From Clavaria fumosa (Eukaryota > Basidiomycota > Agaricomycetes > Agaricales > Clavariaceae), in the NCBI GenBank assembly GCA_951802425.1, contig OX637801.1:992001-1056000 (forward strand): a stretch of 64,000 bases of DNA, given 5' to 3'. A program made the translations under genes and the position numbers. This document shows, piece after piece, positions 1-12,333 of this stretch; the first letter of the stretch is position 1, and each line of letters opens with the position of its first letter. The notes beneath the pieces were generated by a model. It saw nothing but the letters and a program-made list of their open reading frames with translations. It was not told where the DNA came from and searched no databases.

Positions 1-490
1 AGGGTCAGCTGTATCCACAAGAATGACAGCTACTTCTACAGTGCTGGTTAGACCACAATTTGCTAGTGAGGGTGAAAATGTGAGTATTTGCCTTTGCTCT
101 GAGCACTGGTACAAAACAATAAAATCTTTCCACAGTTCTGCTACATGTGCCTTAATGGTGGTTTTCTTTTTGTCTGTGATTACTGTGCTTGGGTGCTATG
201 CACAAAATGCCTCACCGTCCCGACTTCGATCGACACTGAACACCTCAAGTTCATGTGTCTCACCTCCAAAGTCTGGTTCAAAGTTCAGTCAATGGTCGAA
301 CTGAACCTTTTTTCAGGTTCAAGAGGACCAAAATTGGTCGAACCATTACCAAATTAGGCAAAGGTCCGGTTTTTGAACCTCGAACCAGACCAGAACAGGG
401 TTCAAGGTTCGAAAATTTGCTTGAACTGGACCTAAAGTCTGGTTCTGGGTTCAAAAAATTTTGCCCTGAACTGGACTTTTACATCACTAG
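1..490. mobile_element. GGTTC/GAACC-rich repeat, possible hAT-type element end
   Basis: From about 280 to 480 the sequence is dense in GGTTC and GAACC words. At 483-490 it ends in CATCACTA, which read on the minus strand gives a TAGTGATG terminus like that of hAT-type elements. KDZ transposase sequence begins right after it. No matching left terminus or 8-bp target duplication is visible, so the left end may lie outside the window. The short ORFs here look like chance. Confidence 0.3.
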
Positions 491-2277
491 CCTCTGCAAT
501 CTTGGCATTTAGATGTGATGCAGGGCAGAGGGTGCCAGTCATAGTATAATCATCCCTTGTGTATGTTACAAAGTTGAATGATACAGAAGTCAGCCTGCTG
601 TAGCGCTCCCTAAGCAAATTCAGATCAGGCTCTGGTAGAAGTAAAGAAATCACGCACTCATCACATTGCAGGTTCTCTAAAGCCTCAACATATGCAATGG
701 ATAGAATATCTTGTTCAGGCTCACGCTTTAGTGCTTTAAGGTACATCATTTCTTCATTCTTCCAAGCTGCGAACACAGTGTCATCATAGGCATGGAGCTT
801 CTTGGAGTGTTCGATGTGGGGCATATAGTTCGCAATGATAGCAAGGGCTTTTCTGTAATTATTGAACAAGAAATTACCTATGGAATGAGTCTTATAAGTG
901 AAAGTCAATGATGGTCAAAGGAACGACATACTAAGCTCAATATACTTATCAAGATCCCATTGGTGGAAGTGAAGGTCAAGAACTTTTAGCCAATGAAAGT
1001 AAGATGCATGGCAAATAAGGTGGGCAACAGAGTTTGATGCTGAGAAGATGCATTCACATGTTTCGAGGTCTTCCAAGCCAATACCTTCTTGATATAGCAG
1101 GTGAAAATTAAGCTGGCATGGGCGATTATGCGCATGCCCATGGAATGTGTTGATGGCAAAGCGAAGCTGATGATGGTGTGCGGCTGATCCAAGGGAACTA
1201 TTGGCGACTGTAGCAGAGAGAGAGCAGCCAATATCAGAGCCAATCAATTGATTGTCTCCGTAAGTTTCAAGAGTGTTGTTTATTGTCGCAAGGGCATACT
1301 TTGTCCTGAAGAACTATGTTAGCAGCGATGTGAACACAATAATGAATATTTACAGCTCACCGCTGCGCTTAATTTCTGTGAAAGACTCAATGAAACCATG
1401 ACAGCAAGCACAAATGAATATTCCTGTTTGATCGAAGACTTGAACTGTCTCCTCATGCACACTTTTGTCTGCATTCCAATGTTCTGTACATTCTGCAATA
1501 GGTCCGCTCTCAACTACAGGCCTATGACGTCAGCCTGATAATTCATCTTTGAACCGATCAACCTCTTGAGGAGAGATGTGGTAGCGACTAGCAAAAGCAT
1601 GCTCATCTGCTCTGCCTGCTCCTGTAACACGCTTCATGGAGAAGTTGCCATCAATTGCATGGAGGCAAGCTGGATTAAGCAAAACTCCATCCTTGACTAC
1701 TTGCCAGCATGATGGACAGCCGTGATAAAGGTTCCACTTGGGGGTGTCTCGTTTCAATGCTTGGTCAACCTGCTGTTGGACAAGGCAGAGAATAGCTAGA
1801 TAGGCATCAAAGGCCATGGTGAATTGATTGCAAAAAGATTGTTTATATGTCAACTGTTAAGATGAGTCATCAACGTGCATGTTCTCTTGATGAAATGACT
1901 AACGTTGTTTAGTGTGCACAGTACCTTCGTGATTGCCTGGATGCTGAAAAATGGTTGACGGTGGCGAACCTGGTGATATAGTTCGAGGGTCTTCAGCATA
2001 ATGGTGGTGGTTGGTTCAAGTGGTGAACATCTGAGGAGCCCAGACAATATTAGTGCAGCATTTGCAGGCTGATCGCCTTGCTGTTCGATCAATTTGCATT
2101 AGTATTCTTTGTTATTTGATCAGGACAAGCATAAATGAAAGAAGGGGCACCTTACCACGAATTCCAATCATTTGAACCTCAAATATGTGATTCTGCGGTG
2201 AGCTGACTGCCATAGGAACAATCAGCTGATCCCTCCATTGGAGATATGCAGCAACGAGGAGTGGTAGCTGCAGCCCA
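491..2277 (-). pseudogene. KDZ-family transposase relic (copy 1)
   Basis: Blocks typical of KDZ (Kyakuja-Dileera-Zisupton) transposases of Agaricomycetes follow each other on the minus strand, separated by short introns. At about 2090-1900 is the N-terminal block ending in FSIQAITKVLCTL. At 1853-1530 is the CPSCW zinc-binding pair and the AIDGNFSMKR motif. At 1513-1320 is the FDQTGIF block. At 1247-915 are SDIGC and the signature GHAHNRPCQ. At 908-500 is the NYRKALAIIANY to EPEQDILS segment. The copy stops at 490 against a repeat, so the C-terminal helical region is absent. The family moves DNA transposons in basidiomycetes. The start was not fixed; sequence at 2277-2160 may be a further N-terminal exon. 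Confidence 0.75.
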
Positions 2278-2429
2278 TTCAGTTAAATATTGCCTATAGA
2301 CTCAGAATACCGGATGTGCAATATCCATGAATCCACTCAAAACACCGGATTCTGGCGGAGATATAAAATATTGCCATAAAGAATGAATAGTCGGAGGCAT
2401 ATACTGCACAGTGTCTAATGTGTCTGGCA

Positions 2430-3530
2430 CAAGTGGGATATTCTGCTAGCTATTACCTCTGATACAGTAGACCACAAATGAATATTCTGCCAGCCATTGC
2501 TACAGATATGGTGGTCCTCAAATGAATATTCTGCCAGCCATTGCCACTGATATGGCAGACCACATATGAATATTCTGCCAGCCATTGCCACAGATACGGC
2601 GGACCTCAAATGAATATTCTGCCAGCTATTGCCACTGATATGGCAGACCACAAATGAATATTCTGCCAGCCATTGCCACTGTATCGGTGGACCGCAAATG
2701 AATATTCTGCCAGCCATTGCCACTGATACGGCGGACCACAAATGAATATTCTGCTGGCTATTACCTCTGACCACAAATGAATATTCTGCCAGCTATTGCG
2801 GACCACAAATGAATATTCTGCTGGCTATTACCTCTGATACGGCAGACCTCAAATGAATATTCTGCCAGCCATTGCCACTGATACAGCGGACCACAAATGA
2901 ATATTCTGCTGGCTATTACCTTGGATACAGCGGACCACAAATGAATATTCTGCTGGCTATTACCTCAGATACAGCGGACCTCAAATGAATATTCTGCTAG
3001 CTATTACCTCTGATACGGTGGACCACAAATGAATATTCTGCTAGCTAAGCTATTGCCACTGATATGGCAGACCTCAAATGAATATTCTGCCAGCTATTGC
3101 CACTGATATGGCAGACCACAAATGAATATTCTGCTAGCTATTACCTCTGATATGGCGGACCACAAATGAATATTCTGCCAGCCATTGCCACTGATACAAT
3201 GGACCACAAATGAATATTCTGCCAGCCATTGCCACTGATATGGCAGACCACAAATGAATATTCTGCCAGCCATTGCCACCATATCAGTGGACCACAAATG
3301 AATATTCTGCCAGCCATTGCCACTGATACAGCAGACCACAAATGAATATTCTGCCAGCTATTACCTCTGATACAGTGGACCACAAATGAATATTCTGCCA
3401 GCTATTGCCACTGATACGGTGGACCACAAATGAATATTCTGCCAGCTATTACCTTGGATATGGTGGACCTCAAATGAATATTCTGCCAGCTATTACCTCT
3501 AATACAGCAGATGCCAAATGGATATTCTCC
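2430..3530. repeat. 44-bp minisatellite, about 25 units
   Basis: A unit of about 44 bp with the core CAAATGAATATTCTGCCAGC is repeated without interruption. Units differ by a few substitutions, for example CCAGCCATTGCCACTG versus CTGGCTATTACCTCTG, so at least two unit types are interleaved. Because 44 is not a multiple of three, all three minus frames cycle through the same peptides. The ORFs of 64-119 codons in this stretch are by-products of the repeat. Confidence 0.95.
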
Positions 3531-3644
3531 TAGCTATTATCACTGATGTGGCAGAGGTAAAGAGGATATTCTGCCTTCAATTTGAGCATATGTGAACAGC
3601 ATATTCTAAAAGCCATCTCAAAGCTACTAGCAGATTTAGATTGT

Positions 3645-4425
3645 CTAGAACTGTGCTGCCCTGCTAAATACCAGCTCTGCATTCCTTTCAAACCTTTCCC
3701 ACACATCAGCCTGCTTATTTGCATAGCATTTTAACCCATCTTTCAGGTCCTCCATATCTGCAGCCATGCTCTCCCATTCCTCCTTCTTATTCTTGAAATA
3801 TCCCATTGTCCACTGCATCTCATGTTTCAAGAGAGTGACTTCTTCATCCCAACGTTGAAATCGGGCCCTGGCCCTCAACCAGTTCACCCTGTAAACTATT
3901 CATAATGTCAGATTCCAGAAGTACCCATTTGATCCAATGACCCACATTCTTTCATTATTTCGCCACCCTCTGCACCTTCAACATGATAGTCTAATCTCCA
4001 GAACCATGCCAGAACATCAGAGTGTTGCCCAATTCTATTTTCCTCCACAACATCTCCTGGCATCTTTAAGTCATCTTGCATGATGTCTTTAAATTTGGCG
4101 TCCATCTTGTCAAGTCTAAGCAGAGCAGCCCTTGCTCGCTTGTAGTCTCTAACAGCATGTTGCACAAGTGATTCCATTTTGTTGACTCCACTCCATGCCC
4201 TTGTTGAAGTCTGCTGGCTGTGAGCATTCCGAACCTGCACAAAAATGTAAGTATATTTCTATTACACAATATGGAAAATACCTTTGCCCAATATATCAGA
4301 GACTTCTCTCCTAGCGCAACCCTGAGATGCTGAAGGGCATCATTGATTTGTCCAACACGAAGCTGTGCTTCAAGATTTCCCATCTCCTCCAATGCAAACT
4401 CATCTTGATCTTGCTTTGATAAATT
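3645..4425 (-). pseudogene. KDZ-family transposase relic (copy 2, C-terminal part)
   Basis: Three minus-strand blocks match the C-terminal helical region of KDZ proteins. They are a block with EEMGNLEAQLRVGQ and ALGEKSL (about 4425-4300), a block with VRDYKRARAALLRLDKMD and SDVLAWFWRL (4240-3910), and a block with RARARFQRWDEEVTLLKHEM followed by AYANKQ-like sequence (3887-3645). The order along the strand is right, but frames change between blocks, through introns or decay. It cannot be the missing tail of copy 1: that copy lies downstream on the same strand, so these are separate insertions. The upstream side ends where a LINE fragment begins. Confidence 0.6.
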
Positions 4426-5243
4426 AGATGGGTGGGCAAGGACACCAGACACATGGTATATGCAGCAGAGGCCACAGCCCTAGTCTCAGGGGCGCACCTC
4501 CTCCAGACAGAATGGGGAAACTTCAGCACAGCCACACTAGTAGTGGACAGCCAGGCAGTGATCCTCACTATGCAGCTTTTCTGACCAGCACCCTCCCACA
4601 ATATGCTACAGGCCTTTGAATCCATTATCAGATGGGTAAGCCAGAACAGAGAAGATCTGGAATGCAAGGCTATGTGGGTCCCGGGCCACCAAGGAGTGGA
4701 AGGGAACGAGCTTGGGGACACAGCAGCCAAGGCGGTGGCCCAGGGCCTCAGCAGCCCTGAGAAAGAACTCCCCAGACTTTTAAGAAAACAAACCGCAGGC
4801 AGTAAGGCAGCATTATCACTAACACTGAGGAGAGCTATACAGGAAAGAGTGAGAAGATGGAAGGGATTGCTGCGATACAACCACATCAAGCATATCAATG
4901 ACTCCATGCCCTTGATAAGATTCTTGAAGCTTGTCAAAGACCTACCCAGGCTGCACTCATCAATACCTTTACAGCTCTGTACCAGACATGCCCCCCTAAA
5001 CAAACATCTGCACAGAATAGGGGCAGCTGACAGCCCACTATGCCCATACTGTGGACAAGAAGAGGAGACTGTCTGACACTTCCTCCTCACCTGCACTCAT
5101 ACCACCACCTGAAGGAACATGATACTCAGTGACATAGGCAGGAGGGCATGCGATCTTGGCTTTCTGCTCACAGACCCCACAGCAATGAAGAAGGTCATCA
5201 AATATGCTTTGGCAATGAAATGTTTCAAACACACTCCATGACC
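4426..5243 (+). pseudogene. 5'-truncated LINE (Tad/jockey-like) RNase H and C-terminal zinc knuckle
   Basis: The first readable residues (GKDTRHMVY) open an RNase H domain that continues with AEATALV, VVDSQAVI and WVPGHQGVEGNELGD at about 4675-4720. A spacer follows, then a C-terminal CPYCG...HFLLTCTH zinc-binding motif at about 5038-5090, as in Tad-like and jockey-like non-LTR retrotransposons. Everything upstream (endonuclease, reverse transcriptase) is missing, which is the usual 5' truncation. TGA stops interrupt the frame, for example between EEETV and HFLL at about 5074, where the family has Arg. The copy lies inside or beside KDZ relic 2. Its 3' end was not placed exactly. Confidence 0.75.
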
Positions 5244-5422
5244 AGTGGTGGACAATGACAATGTAGTGCCAGACCCACAAGCATGAAAGGAACCCACCTA
5301 TCGGCCTGTCCACCCACGCCCAACCCTGAGACATGACGAGATGTACAACATGAGTCAACAAGAGGAAAATTTTAGATAGCCTTCGCATGGCAACTGGTAG
5401 CTTTTCCCCCACAAAGGGTTTT

Positions 5423-6217
5423 TAATGCACCTGGCTCTTCCCCTTCTTAGGTAATTTCAAGTGCCCATGTGCATTGGAGCTTGCCCAGTGGCCCAAAGCC
5501 ATTGCCCAGACATAGATTATAGCATGAATGAATGTACAACCAAGTAGCATACTCCAACATAGGGCATAGCCCCAATAGGAGTTTAATGGGAAAAAAAAAG
5601 GAGTCAGCACCAAGGTCTTTACAGATGCACAATGGGAGAAGTGTCCACTCCTTTACAATTACATCCACTGTCTTGGATTTCCCCATTCCCGAAGATTGGG
5701 TGATCATGAGAATCTTGGCATAGTTGGATTTTTCATCCAAAGTATGGACATCATCCACTGCTCTGAGTAGGCTGAGTAGGGTTTTGTGAGATTGGCCAAT
5801 GTAACTTGATCTCTAGGTGCTGATAACAGCTGAATAACACAGCTTCAGTGAATGAGCACCTAACAGCCCATCAACAAACTTACCATCCTCTAGTGCAAGG
5901 GGAATGGTATATGAATGTGGGAATAGACCACTATATTCTACTGGAATGCCAATGGCTTCTCTGGAAATGGTGTTGCCTGTTGATAGGCATAGAATCTCTG
6001 TGTATGCATCAGATATTATACAGTCTTCTTTGAACTGCGGATATCACACTCAAATTCCAGATCTTCTTGAATGATCTAGTGACCCACACCTCTTTCAGCT
6101 TTTCCACCAACTCTGGATGATCTCAGAGCAGTGAGACTTGTTTGATGACTTTCTCAAACTTTGGGTCAAGCTTCCCTTCAGGGGATGTTACAATTGCCCT
6201 GATTGAGGAGAGTAGGC
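5423..6217 (-). pseudogene. Decayed partial copy of the Crinkler-type P-loop NTPase gene
   Basis: Two blocks match the better-preserved gene at 6.8-9.9 kb. DNA at about 6040-6213 aligns base for base with 9512-9680, the end of that gene's first exon. The block at 5758-5447 carries ITQSSGMGKSK, the same P-loop as IQSSGMGKSR of the other gene. Differences in the first block are mostly C to T or G to A, many at CpG. The frame is interrupted and nothing matching the C-terminal half is present. It is a partial duplicate that has decayed. Confidence 0.7.
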
Positions 6218-6775
6218 AAGGGTGAATGTGACTGTGGGTGACAGGTGGAGTAGGTGAAGGTGTTCTAACATATTCTAACAGCTTTCAACCACTCAACTGA
6301 GTTGGCCTCAACCCCTGTGCTTACTCCTTGCAGCATCTGCAAGGGTTTTTGTTGTTCCTTACTTATTACAGACATAGTACCAGAGCCACAGGTGCTGCCT
6401 CCTTTATTCAGTGGCAATACCATGGGTCCATATCTAGTAATTGTTCAGGGTCAACCAAACCATTTTCAAGCTACAGAAAAATCTGGGAAGCAGATATATT
6501 AGCATCTACAAAATGGTTGACTTTGTTCTAGTCATTTGGAAAATTGGCAAATTGACAACACAGTGGTAAAATTAAAGAAAGGACACAGAATTAGAGTATA
6601 ACTGTCATCATCCTCCCTTTACTATTTTCTGCTTCCCTTCTTGGTCATACATCTACCTTCCTTACATTTCAGATTGAGATCATGAAACAATCTTAACAAT
6701 GAAAGGGGTCATTCCATACATGCAGGTGCTTCTAAGTACTGGGAAGAGGCAGAGTCCCTAGTAATCACCGGAGAC
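6218..6775. other. Intergenic stretch, nothing recognised
   Basis: AT-rich sequence between the NTPase relic and the 3' end of the NTPase gene. The ORFs at 6302-6531 on the plus strand are short and carry no motif. I see no repeat, RNA gene or transposon end. Confidence 0.5.
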
Positions 6776-9700
6776 TTAAGTTTCCCTTTCTTTCCCTTTA
6801 GCAGAACCTGCCTGAGCAGCTGCTAATTCATCCAGCGGGGCTTCACTGATCCAGTCCAGTGACGGCTCAGTGGAGAAGAAGGCCGGTTTCAGGCACAACA
6901 TAGCTTTCCGGTGAGCTTCCAATCCATTCCTCGGAAAGTCATCAATGATTGTTGACGCACAGATGATTGACCTGTAGACACCGTCCATCTCTCGAGGGAC
7001 AACCGCATATGTCTCGTGTGTGCAGCCCTCAATGTGGATTTGGTAATGTCGTAGATGGATATTCTCTGTCCGAGTGTCACCACCCCTCAACTTCTTCGCA
7101 GGGTACGGGGCATGAGGGTAGACTTTTGGTGTCTCGAGTCCGATGTCGTGCACAAGTGACAGGATCGGATGTTGGTTGACCGGTGTGCCCCCAACATGAG
7201 GGTTGAGGAGAACATCCGAGAACGTTGCGCGATTCTTAATCTGGCCAAAAAGTGGACCACTATTGGCTGGACATATCGGAGCATCAAGGCCCCCAAAATG
7301 CATTGTTGCAAATAGGTCTGTTGACTTCTGATTGTCGGCACATTGATAGGCCACTCCTCGAACCAAAGGAATCCACTGAAGGTTTGGACGGATGACTCCG
7401 TAGTCACCAGCTCTCACGAATTGAGAGAAATTGAGATAAACACCCCGGAATGCACACTCCAAGGTCGTGCCATCCGTGTTGGCGACAGGCTTAGCATTAA
7501 GGATAATGTGGTGCCAGCGTGGATTGATCAGTGCCCTCAACCAATCAAGAAGGAGTATCGGCCGATGGTACCTTGGATTGCTCGGATTATTGATCGTATC
7601 CGCTGTGTCATTCTGAATGACGAGATCATGACCAATCATCCAGAGAAGGCGGCCAATCATCTCTCCTCGCTCGCCTCGTGCCAGCAGGCCACCCTCAAAC
7701 AATTTAGTCAATATGGTAGGGGCAACAATTTGGATGTGGGGGTCGGTGTTGAGAATTTGGGCAGCTGCTTCGGCTACGAGGGGCTCAGACGGTGTACCAC
7801 CACGCAAAAACTCCCGATGATCCGGAACGGCAAATGCGATTCGCAAGTGGCTTTCGACAAGTTTCTCTTCGAAAATTCTTGACGTTTCGCGGGCAATGTC
7901 GAAGTCAAGCATGATTCGGACGCTGAGAGCAGCAATTCGCGCGTTCTCCGCCGCAACGTCACCGCAGGAAAGCTTCACCTTCGCGAGATCAATCATTTCT
8001 GATTTAACCTCACCAGCGCCGCAAGTATAGAGAGACGCCCAACTGACGCTAATCAGGGATGGAGACATGATGGAAAAAGACGGAGCTCACAGAGGACGGC
8101 CAAATTTCACAATATATTCAAGCGTGCAGACGTTGTGAAGTTTTACCCCAGATGGACATGCTTCAAGCAACGTGGCGAAGGAGTTGGATGCAAATGTGTC
8201 GAACGGTAGCTCCGTAAATGGGGCATGCAATATAACTCTATCCCAATCACGGAGGGTTTGATGGTTGGATTTGGAAGGAGCGAATGCGCCAAGCCAGGAG
8301 TTCGTTGAAAGGAAGACAGTAAAGAATGGCAAATCGTTCATCTTTGCCAAGACACGTCCAAGCAAATGGTACCTACTCCGCGGTGGAGGTTGACCTGGTT
8401 TTGCTTCTGACTTTGTCAACACGTGTGCTTCATCAAAGTACATGAAAAACAAAACAGGTTCCTTCAAACGTTCAGAATCGAAGGGATGCTTGGATGACGC
8501 TAAAGCTTTGCGCAAGGACGTCATGAACGATCCAGCATTATCTGCCAGCACCGAGTCTGCATCGAGCGTTCAGTATACAGCAGAATGCGTGAAACAAAAC
8601 ATGCACACCGACGAACTCTGAAGCTGTGCCCCCCCGAAAAAACTATTGATGTATTAGATAAATGCAACATTCTAGCAACTGGCCCACACCTTCTCCGCAA
8701 CATCTACGACCTTCTGATAGAATTTGCTTCGCGCTGCACCTACTCTCCATTCGGTGGCGCCCGAAGCTAGGTAGTTGTGCCAACGCTTAGCAATCGAGTC
8801 TTCCGAGTGTTGCGTTTGTTTGAGGGTGTCCCGAAGCTCGCTGGCAGCACATAGGAAGAGCGCTGCAAAAAAGGCCTTATATCTTCTCTCAATCAGGCCG
8901 TCGTCATTTGGCTCTCGATATTTAGGTTCGTGGAAGAAGTCCCGGACGCAATCATCGGCAGGAGGGTACGCTAAGTGATCAAGGTTAGGTTAAGAAAAGC
9001 GTGTAACAATTGCAGGACGCTACCGATCAGGCTTCGCGAGGCAGGCTCGCGTACGTTGAAGGGAAAACAGAACTTTTCTTCGGCGACGGCATCTACGAGG
9101 CGTGATTTGCCCATACCTGAAGATTGAATGACGCTAATAGAATGATTGTATGGAGATTTCAGGGGGTCATCGGGAGGCTCGCGCAATCTATTCATCAAAT
9201 CTGCGAGAAGGATATGGCTATTGCCCAACCACTTATCCGAGAACGCTTTGTGAGCAGCTATGGTGACCATTGGAACAAATCGTAGTGGATGACAATGAAA
9301 AGGACGGGACCTTTCACTACATGGGGGGTGAAGGTCAGGCTGCAGTGATAACACTTTATCAAGGTAAGGAATGATTCACATCTTTCTGCTTCCCTCTCCA
9401 GGGGGGGTGAATGGCGCAGCCGAGATCCTACACTTGCAGACGTTGGTAGGCGCAAAATTTCTGCACAGACATGGGCAATGATGAGTATACCTCAAAGTTG
9501 GTCCTTAAAATAGGATATCGCACTCAAATTCCGGATCTCCTTGAATGATCTAGCGGCCCACGCCTCTTTCAGCTTTTCCACCAACTCTGGATGATCTCGG
9601 AACAGCAAGACTTGTTCGGTGATTTCCTTGAACTTTGGGTTGAGCTTCCCTTCGGAGAATGTTACAATCGCCCCGAGAAGAGAAATACAATCGCGAGAAG

Positions 9701-9881
9701 AGAAATCCTGTTCCTCTTCCTGTTCGAGCAAATCAAGCACTAACTTGTCTTGGCGGGTGTGGGCGGCATCATCGAGGTCATTAGACGCCTCTTCAAGAAT
9801 CGTATGTTTGGCAATGGACTCATCCATTGGAGGGTCGGTCTGAGAACTGGATCTCTTGCGACTGCCAGAAGGCTGGTTCAT
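6776..9881 (-). CDS. Crinkler-type P-loop NTPase, multi-exon
   Basis: The start chosen is the ATG at 9881 (MNQPSGSRKR). Exon 1 (9881 to about 9505) is charged and probably helical. The next exon (about 9300-9048) has FVPMVTIAAHKAFSDKW and a Walker A loop QSSGMGKSR. An exon at about 8969-8694 has KYREPNDDGLIERRYKAFF. The next carries the Walker B stretch FFMYFDEAH at about 8445. A 48-bp GT..AG intron (8043-8090) joins it to the long last exon (8042-6776), restoring GRPLW. The SSGxGKS and YFDEAH pair is typical of the large basidiomycete family related to Crinkler effectors. No N-terminal LxLFLAK-like signal or secretion peptide is visible. The segment 8552-8690 has an in-frame TGA and may hide an intron or a frameshift, so integrity is uncertain. 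Target unknown. Confidence 0.65.
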
Positions 9882-10262
9882 GTGTATGTGAGAACGTTTG
9901 TAGGTCAGCGAAGTTGCAATTGTGGCAAGCCGCAGCTCCGTGAGGGCAATCCCCACCAAACACGCATGACGCTTATATAACTGTGGGGTTGGGCAACTGC
10001 AGCGTGACGTAACAGCCTGTGACAGAAAGCGTGACAAAGGCTGACCCACCTCAATTACAGGCCTCAGACATGGCAACAACACTGTTTTCTTGGTTATATA
10101 GAAACTATATACACTGCAGATACTCAAGAGACTCTACACTGCTTGTTTGAAGTAAAGATAATGGCACAATAATGGGAAAACTCTCACTAGAGGTGAGCAA
10201 ATCGATGCATCACATAAGCTAACTACCATAAATAGGTGTTGCATCAATATTGCTGATCACCC
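9882..10262. other. Upstream region of the NTPase gene, nothing specific seen
   Basis: This holds the presumed 5' flank of the minus-strand NTPase gene and the left approach to gypsy relic I. I see no clear TATA element, repeat or ORF that I can support. Confidence 0.4.
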
Positions 10263-10296
10263 TGCCCTGAGGGTTGTTCCTCATGACTGCTCCATC

Positions 10297-10620
10297 ATGC
10301 ATTGTCCCACCATCATGCATCACCCCATCGCCGTCATGCATTGCCCCCGTCCCGCCATCATGCATCACCCCATCCTGGGCCCTCACCCTCACCCCTGCCA
10401 TCATGCATTGTCCTGCCATCATGCATCACCCCGTCCTGGCCATCATGCATCGCCCCGTCCCAGCCATCATGCATCACCCCCGTCCCGCCGTCATGCATCG
10501 CCCCATCCTGGGCCCTCACCCTCACCTCACCCCTGCCATCATGCATTGTCCCGCCATCATGCATCACCCTGTCTCGGCCATCATGCATCACGCCTGTCTG
10601 CACCCACCATGCATCACCCA
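10297..10620. repeat. CATCATGCATC minisatellite (18-24-bp units)
   Basis: About a dozen imperfect units built on CCATCATGCATCACCCCGTC are arranged head to tail. Two longer units contain CTGGGCCCTCACCCTCACC. All plus frames and several minus frames stay open, giving His/Pro/Ser-rich or Met/Asp/Gly-rich peptides of 120-147 codons that look like repeat artefacts. In one plus frame the repeat runs into an acidic stretch (EEEVEEDVDD) just before the protease of gypsy relic I, so it may be an expansion inside that element's gag. Confidence 0.85.
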
Positions 10621-10639
10621 ACTTGTCTTCACTATTCTG

Positions 10640-11776
10640 CGCCCCATGCATCACCAGAGGAAGAAGTTGAAGAAGATGTGGATGACCTGCATGAAGAGTT
10701 AAATGAGGAAGCAACTCAGGAGCTTCTGGGGGAACTCTGAGTCGCGATGAAGAACCAACCCCCATACTCACATGGGCTGTGACTAGTTCCACTTCTTCTC
10801 AGTTTCCTCGCAACTTCTCTAATATGCCTATTGCCTCCCAGTCCTCTCAATCCTTCCTCATAAAGATGCAAATACTCTTGTGGATTGTGGTGCATCCATG
10901 AATTTTATCGATTTTACTCTTGCAAACACCCATCCAAACCTCTTAATCCCACTCCCACAACCCTTACATCTCCAATACTTTGATGGAAGTTCCTCCAGCT
11001 CCAATATTACCCACTACGTCCTCACTAATACAAAATTCCCCAATGATACCATCCAATCCATCAAGTTCCTCATCACCAAGACTCATCCTCTCACCCCTGT
11101 GGTTCTAGGACTCAATTGGTTGCGAACCTGGAACCCTAGAATTGACTGGACCAACCTCACTTTTAGTTTTGAACAGACAGCCCACTCTGCAACTATTCCT
11201 CTCACTATTCTGGATGTGAAACTCCTGAATAAACCTCCTCCTGACCTCATGAACTTGATGCCTAAACCTACTAAACCTCTGCAAGTTCAACTGGTCAAGG
11301 CTACCACACTTTGTTGCCTAGAACAACAAGGAGAATTTATAGGTCTCCTTTATTTCCACCCTGTGAACAATCCATACAACAATGAATCAATACTCATGAG
11401 TTCCATGACTACCCAGACCACTCCCCCAAAACCAGAAGAAACAGTTCCACAGGAGTACCACAACTACCTGGACATATTTTCTGAAACACTAGCTTGGGAA
11501 TTACCTCTGCAATGCAACTACAACCACTGAATCGAACTTGAGGAAGGTGTGACCCCTCCTCATGGGAAGTTATACAACATGTCAGAAGTGGAGTTGAAGA
11601 TATTGAAAGATTATTTGGATGACATGTTAGAAAAAGGTTTCATTTGGCTGTCAAAGTCTCCTGCAGGTGCACCAGTACCCTTCATGAAGAAGAAAGATGG
11701 AGGCCTTTGTCTCTGTGTCAACTATCAAGGTCTTGACAAGATTACCCTCAAAAACTGCTACCCTATTGTCAACAAG
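10640..11776 (+). pseudogene. Gypsy relic I: end of gag, protease and start of reverse transcriptase
   Basis: Acidic sequence at about 10660-10740 may be the tail of Gag. The protease follows in one frame from 10880, with the active-site stretch LVDCGASMNF and LGLNWL about 75 residues later. The frame then runs through YHNYLDIFSE, the usual hinge, into the reverse transcriptase start at 11549-11776 (EVELKILKDYLDDML, then GAPVPFMKKKDGG). A single TGA at 11528-11530 breaks the frame, where related elements read Arg. The relic ends at 11776, where the LTR of gypsy D begins. The remainder of I is not found elsewhere in the window. Confidence 0.75.
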
Positions 11777-12104
11777 TGTCAGGTTGACTCCCGGATATTT
11801 GAGGGACTTAGACAAAGTCGGCTGAATGGGAGCAAGAGGAGTATGTGATTAGGAGTAACAACCTAAGGAGAGTTGTTACATGGGTAGGTTACTTATATAC
11901 TACAAAGGCATGAGTTACAGTGAGTCACAACAGGGGGCGATGAACATGCATGGGTAGCGAGGCAGAGCATGAGTCATACATGATAAGGTGAAGGGGTAAT
12001 AGCATGAGGTGTGTGACAAACACAAGGGAAGGGTGTGCGCATGATGTGAAGGGGGAAAAGGGGGGTGTGAAGTGTGACAGGGATTATGTGGTGTGATTCT
12101 AACA
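11777..12104 (-). repeat. 3' LTR of gypsy element D (328 bp)
   Basis: On the plus strand it runs from TGTCAGGTTG to GATTCTAACA, so on the element's strand it starts TGTTAGAATC and ends CAACCTGACA. It is followed at 12105 by TAGTCCCCTCCTTG, which read on the minus strand is a purine-rich plus-strand primer site. The left flank is ACAAG inside the reverse transcriptase of relic I. The 5' LTR of D is not in the window, so the target duplication cannot be checked. Confidence 0.75.
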
Positions 12105-12333
12105 TAGTCCCCTCCTTGTAGTCCGGCGTCTCGACAGACCACTCATGCTTCCGGGCTCTCTCCGTGTTCACGTTGGGTCTGCAGTTCGGCTGCTGGCGGC
12201 TCTGTCTCGGTCGGGGGGTCGATGCTTGTGTTGTGTTCCCTGCAACGAAAGGGTGTTCGAAACTGGGGGTGGGTACAATCCACGGGGTCATGACGTCCGT
12301 GGTGACCAGTATCACCCAGGGGGGACCTCCTCG

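Noticed and set aside
2415..3383. Minus-strand ORFs of 64-119 codons with repeated GRIFICG and WQNIHLWS
   Set aside because: They are the three frames of a 44-bp minisatellite. The same peptides appear in every frame because 44 is not a multiple of three.
2430..3530. CRISPR-like array
   Set aside because: Units are contiguous without unique spacers, and the context is a eukaryotic transposon-rich region.
4311..5096. 261-codon minus-strand ORF
   Set aside because: It is antisense to the RNase H and zinc-knuckle frame of the LINE, which carries recognisable motifs.
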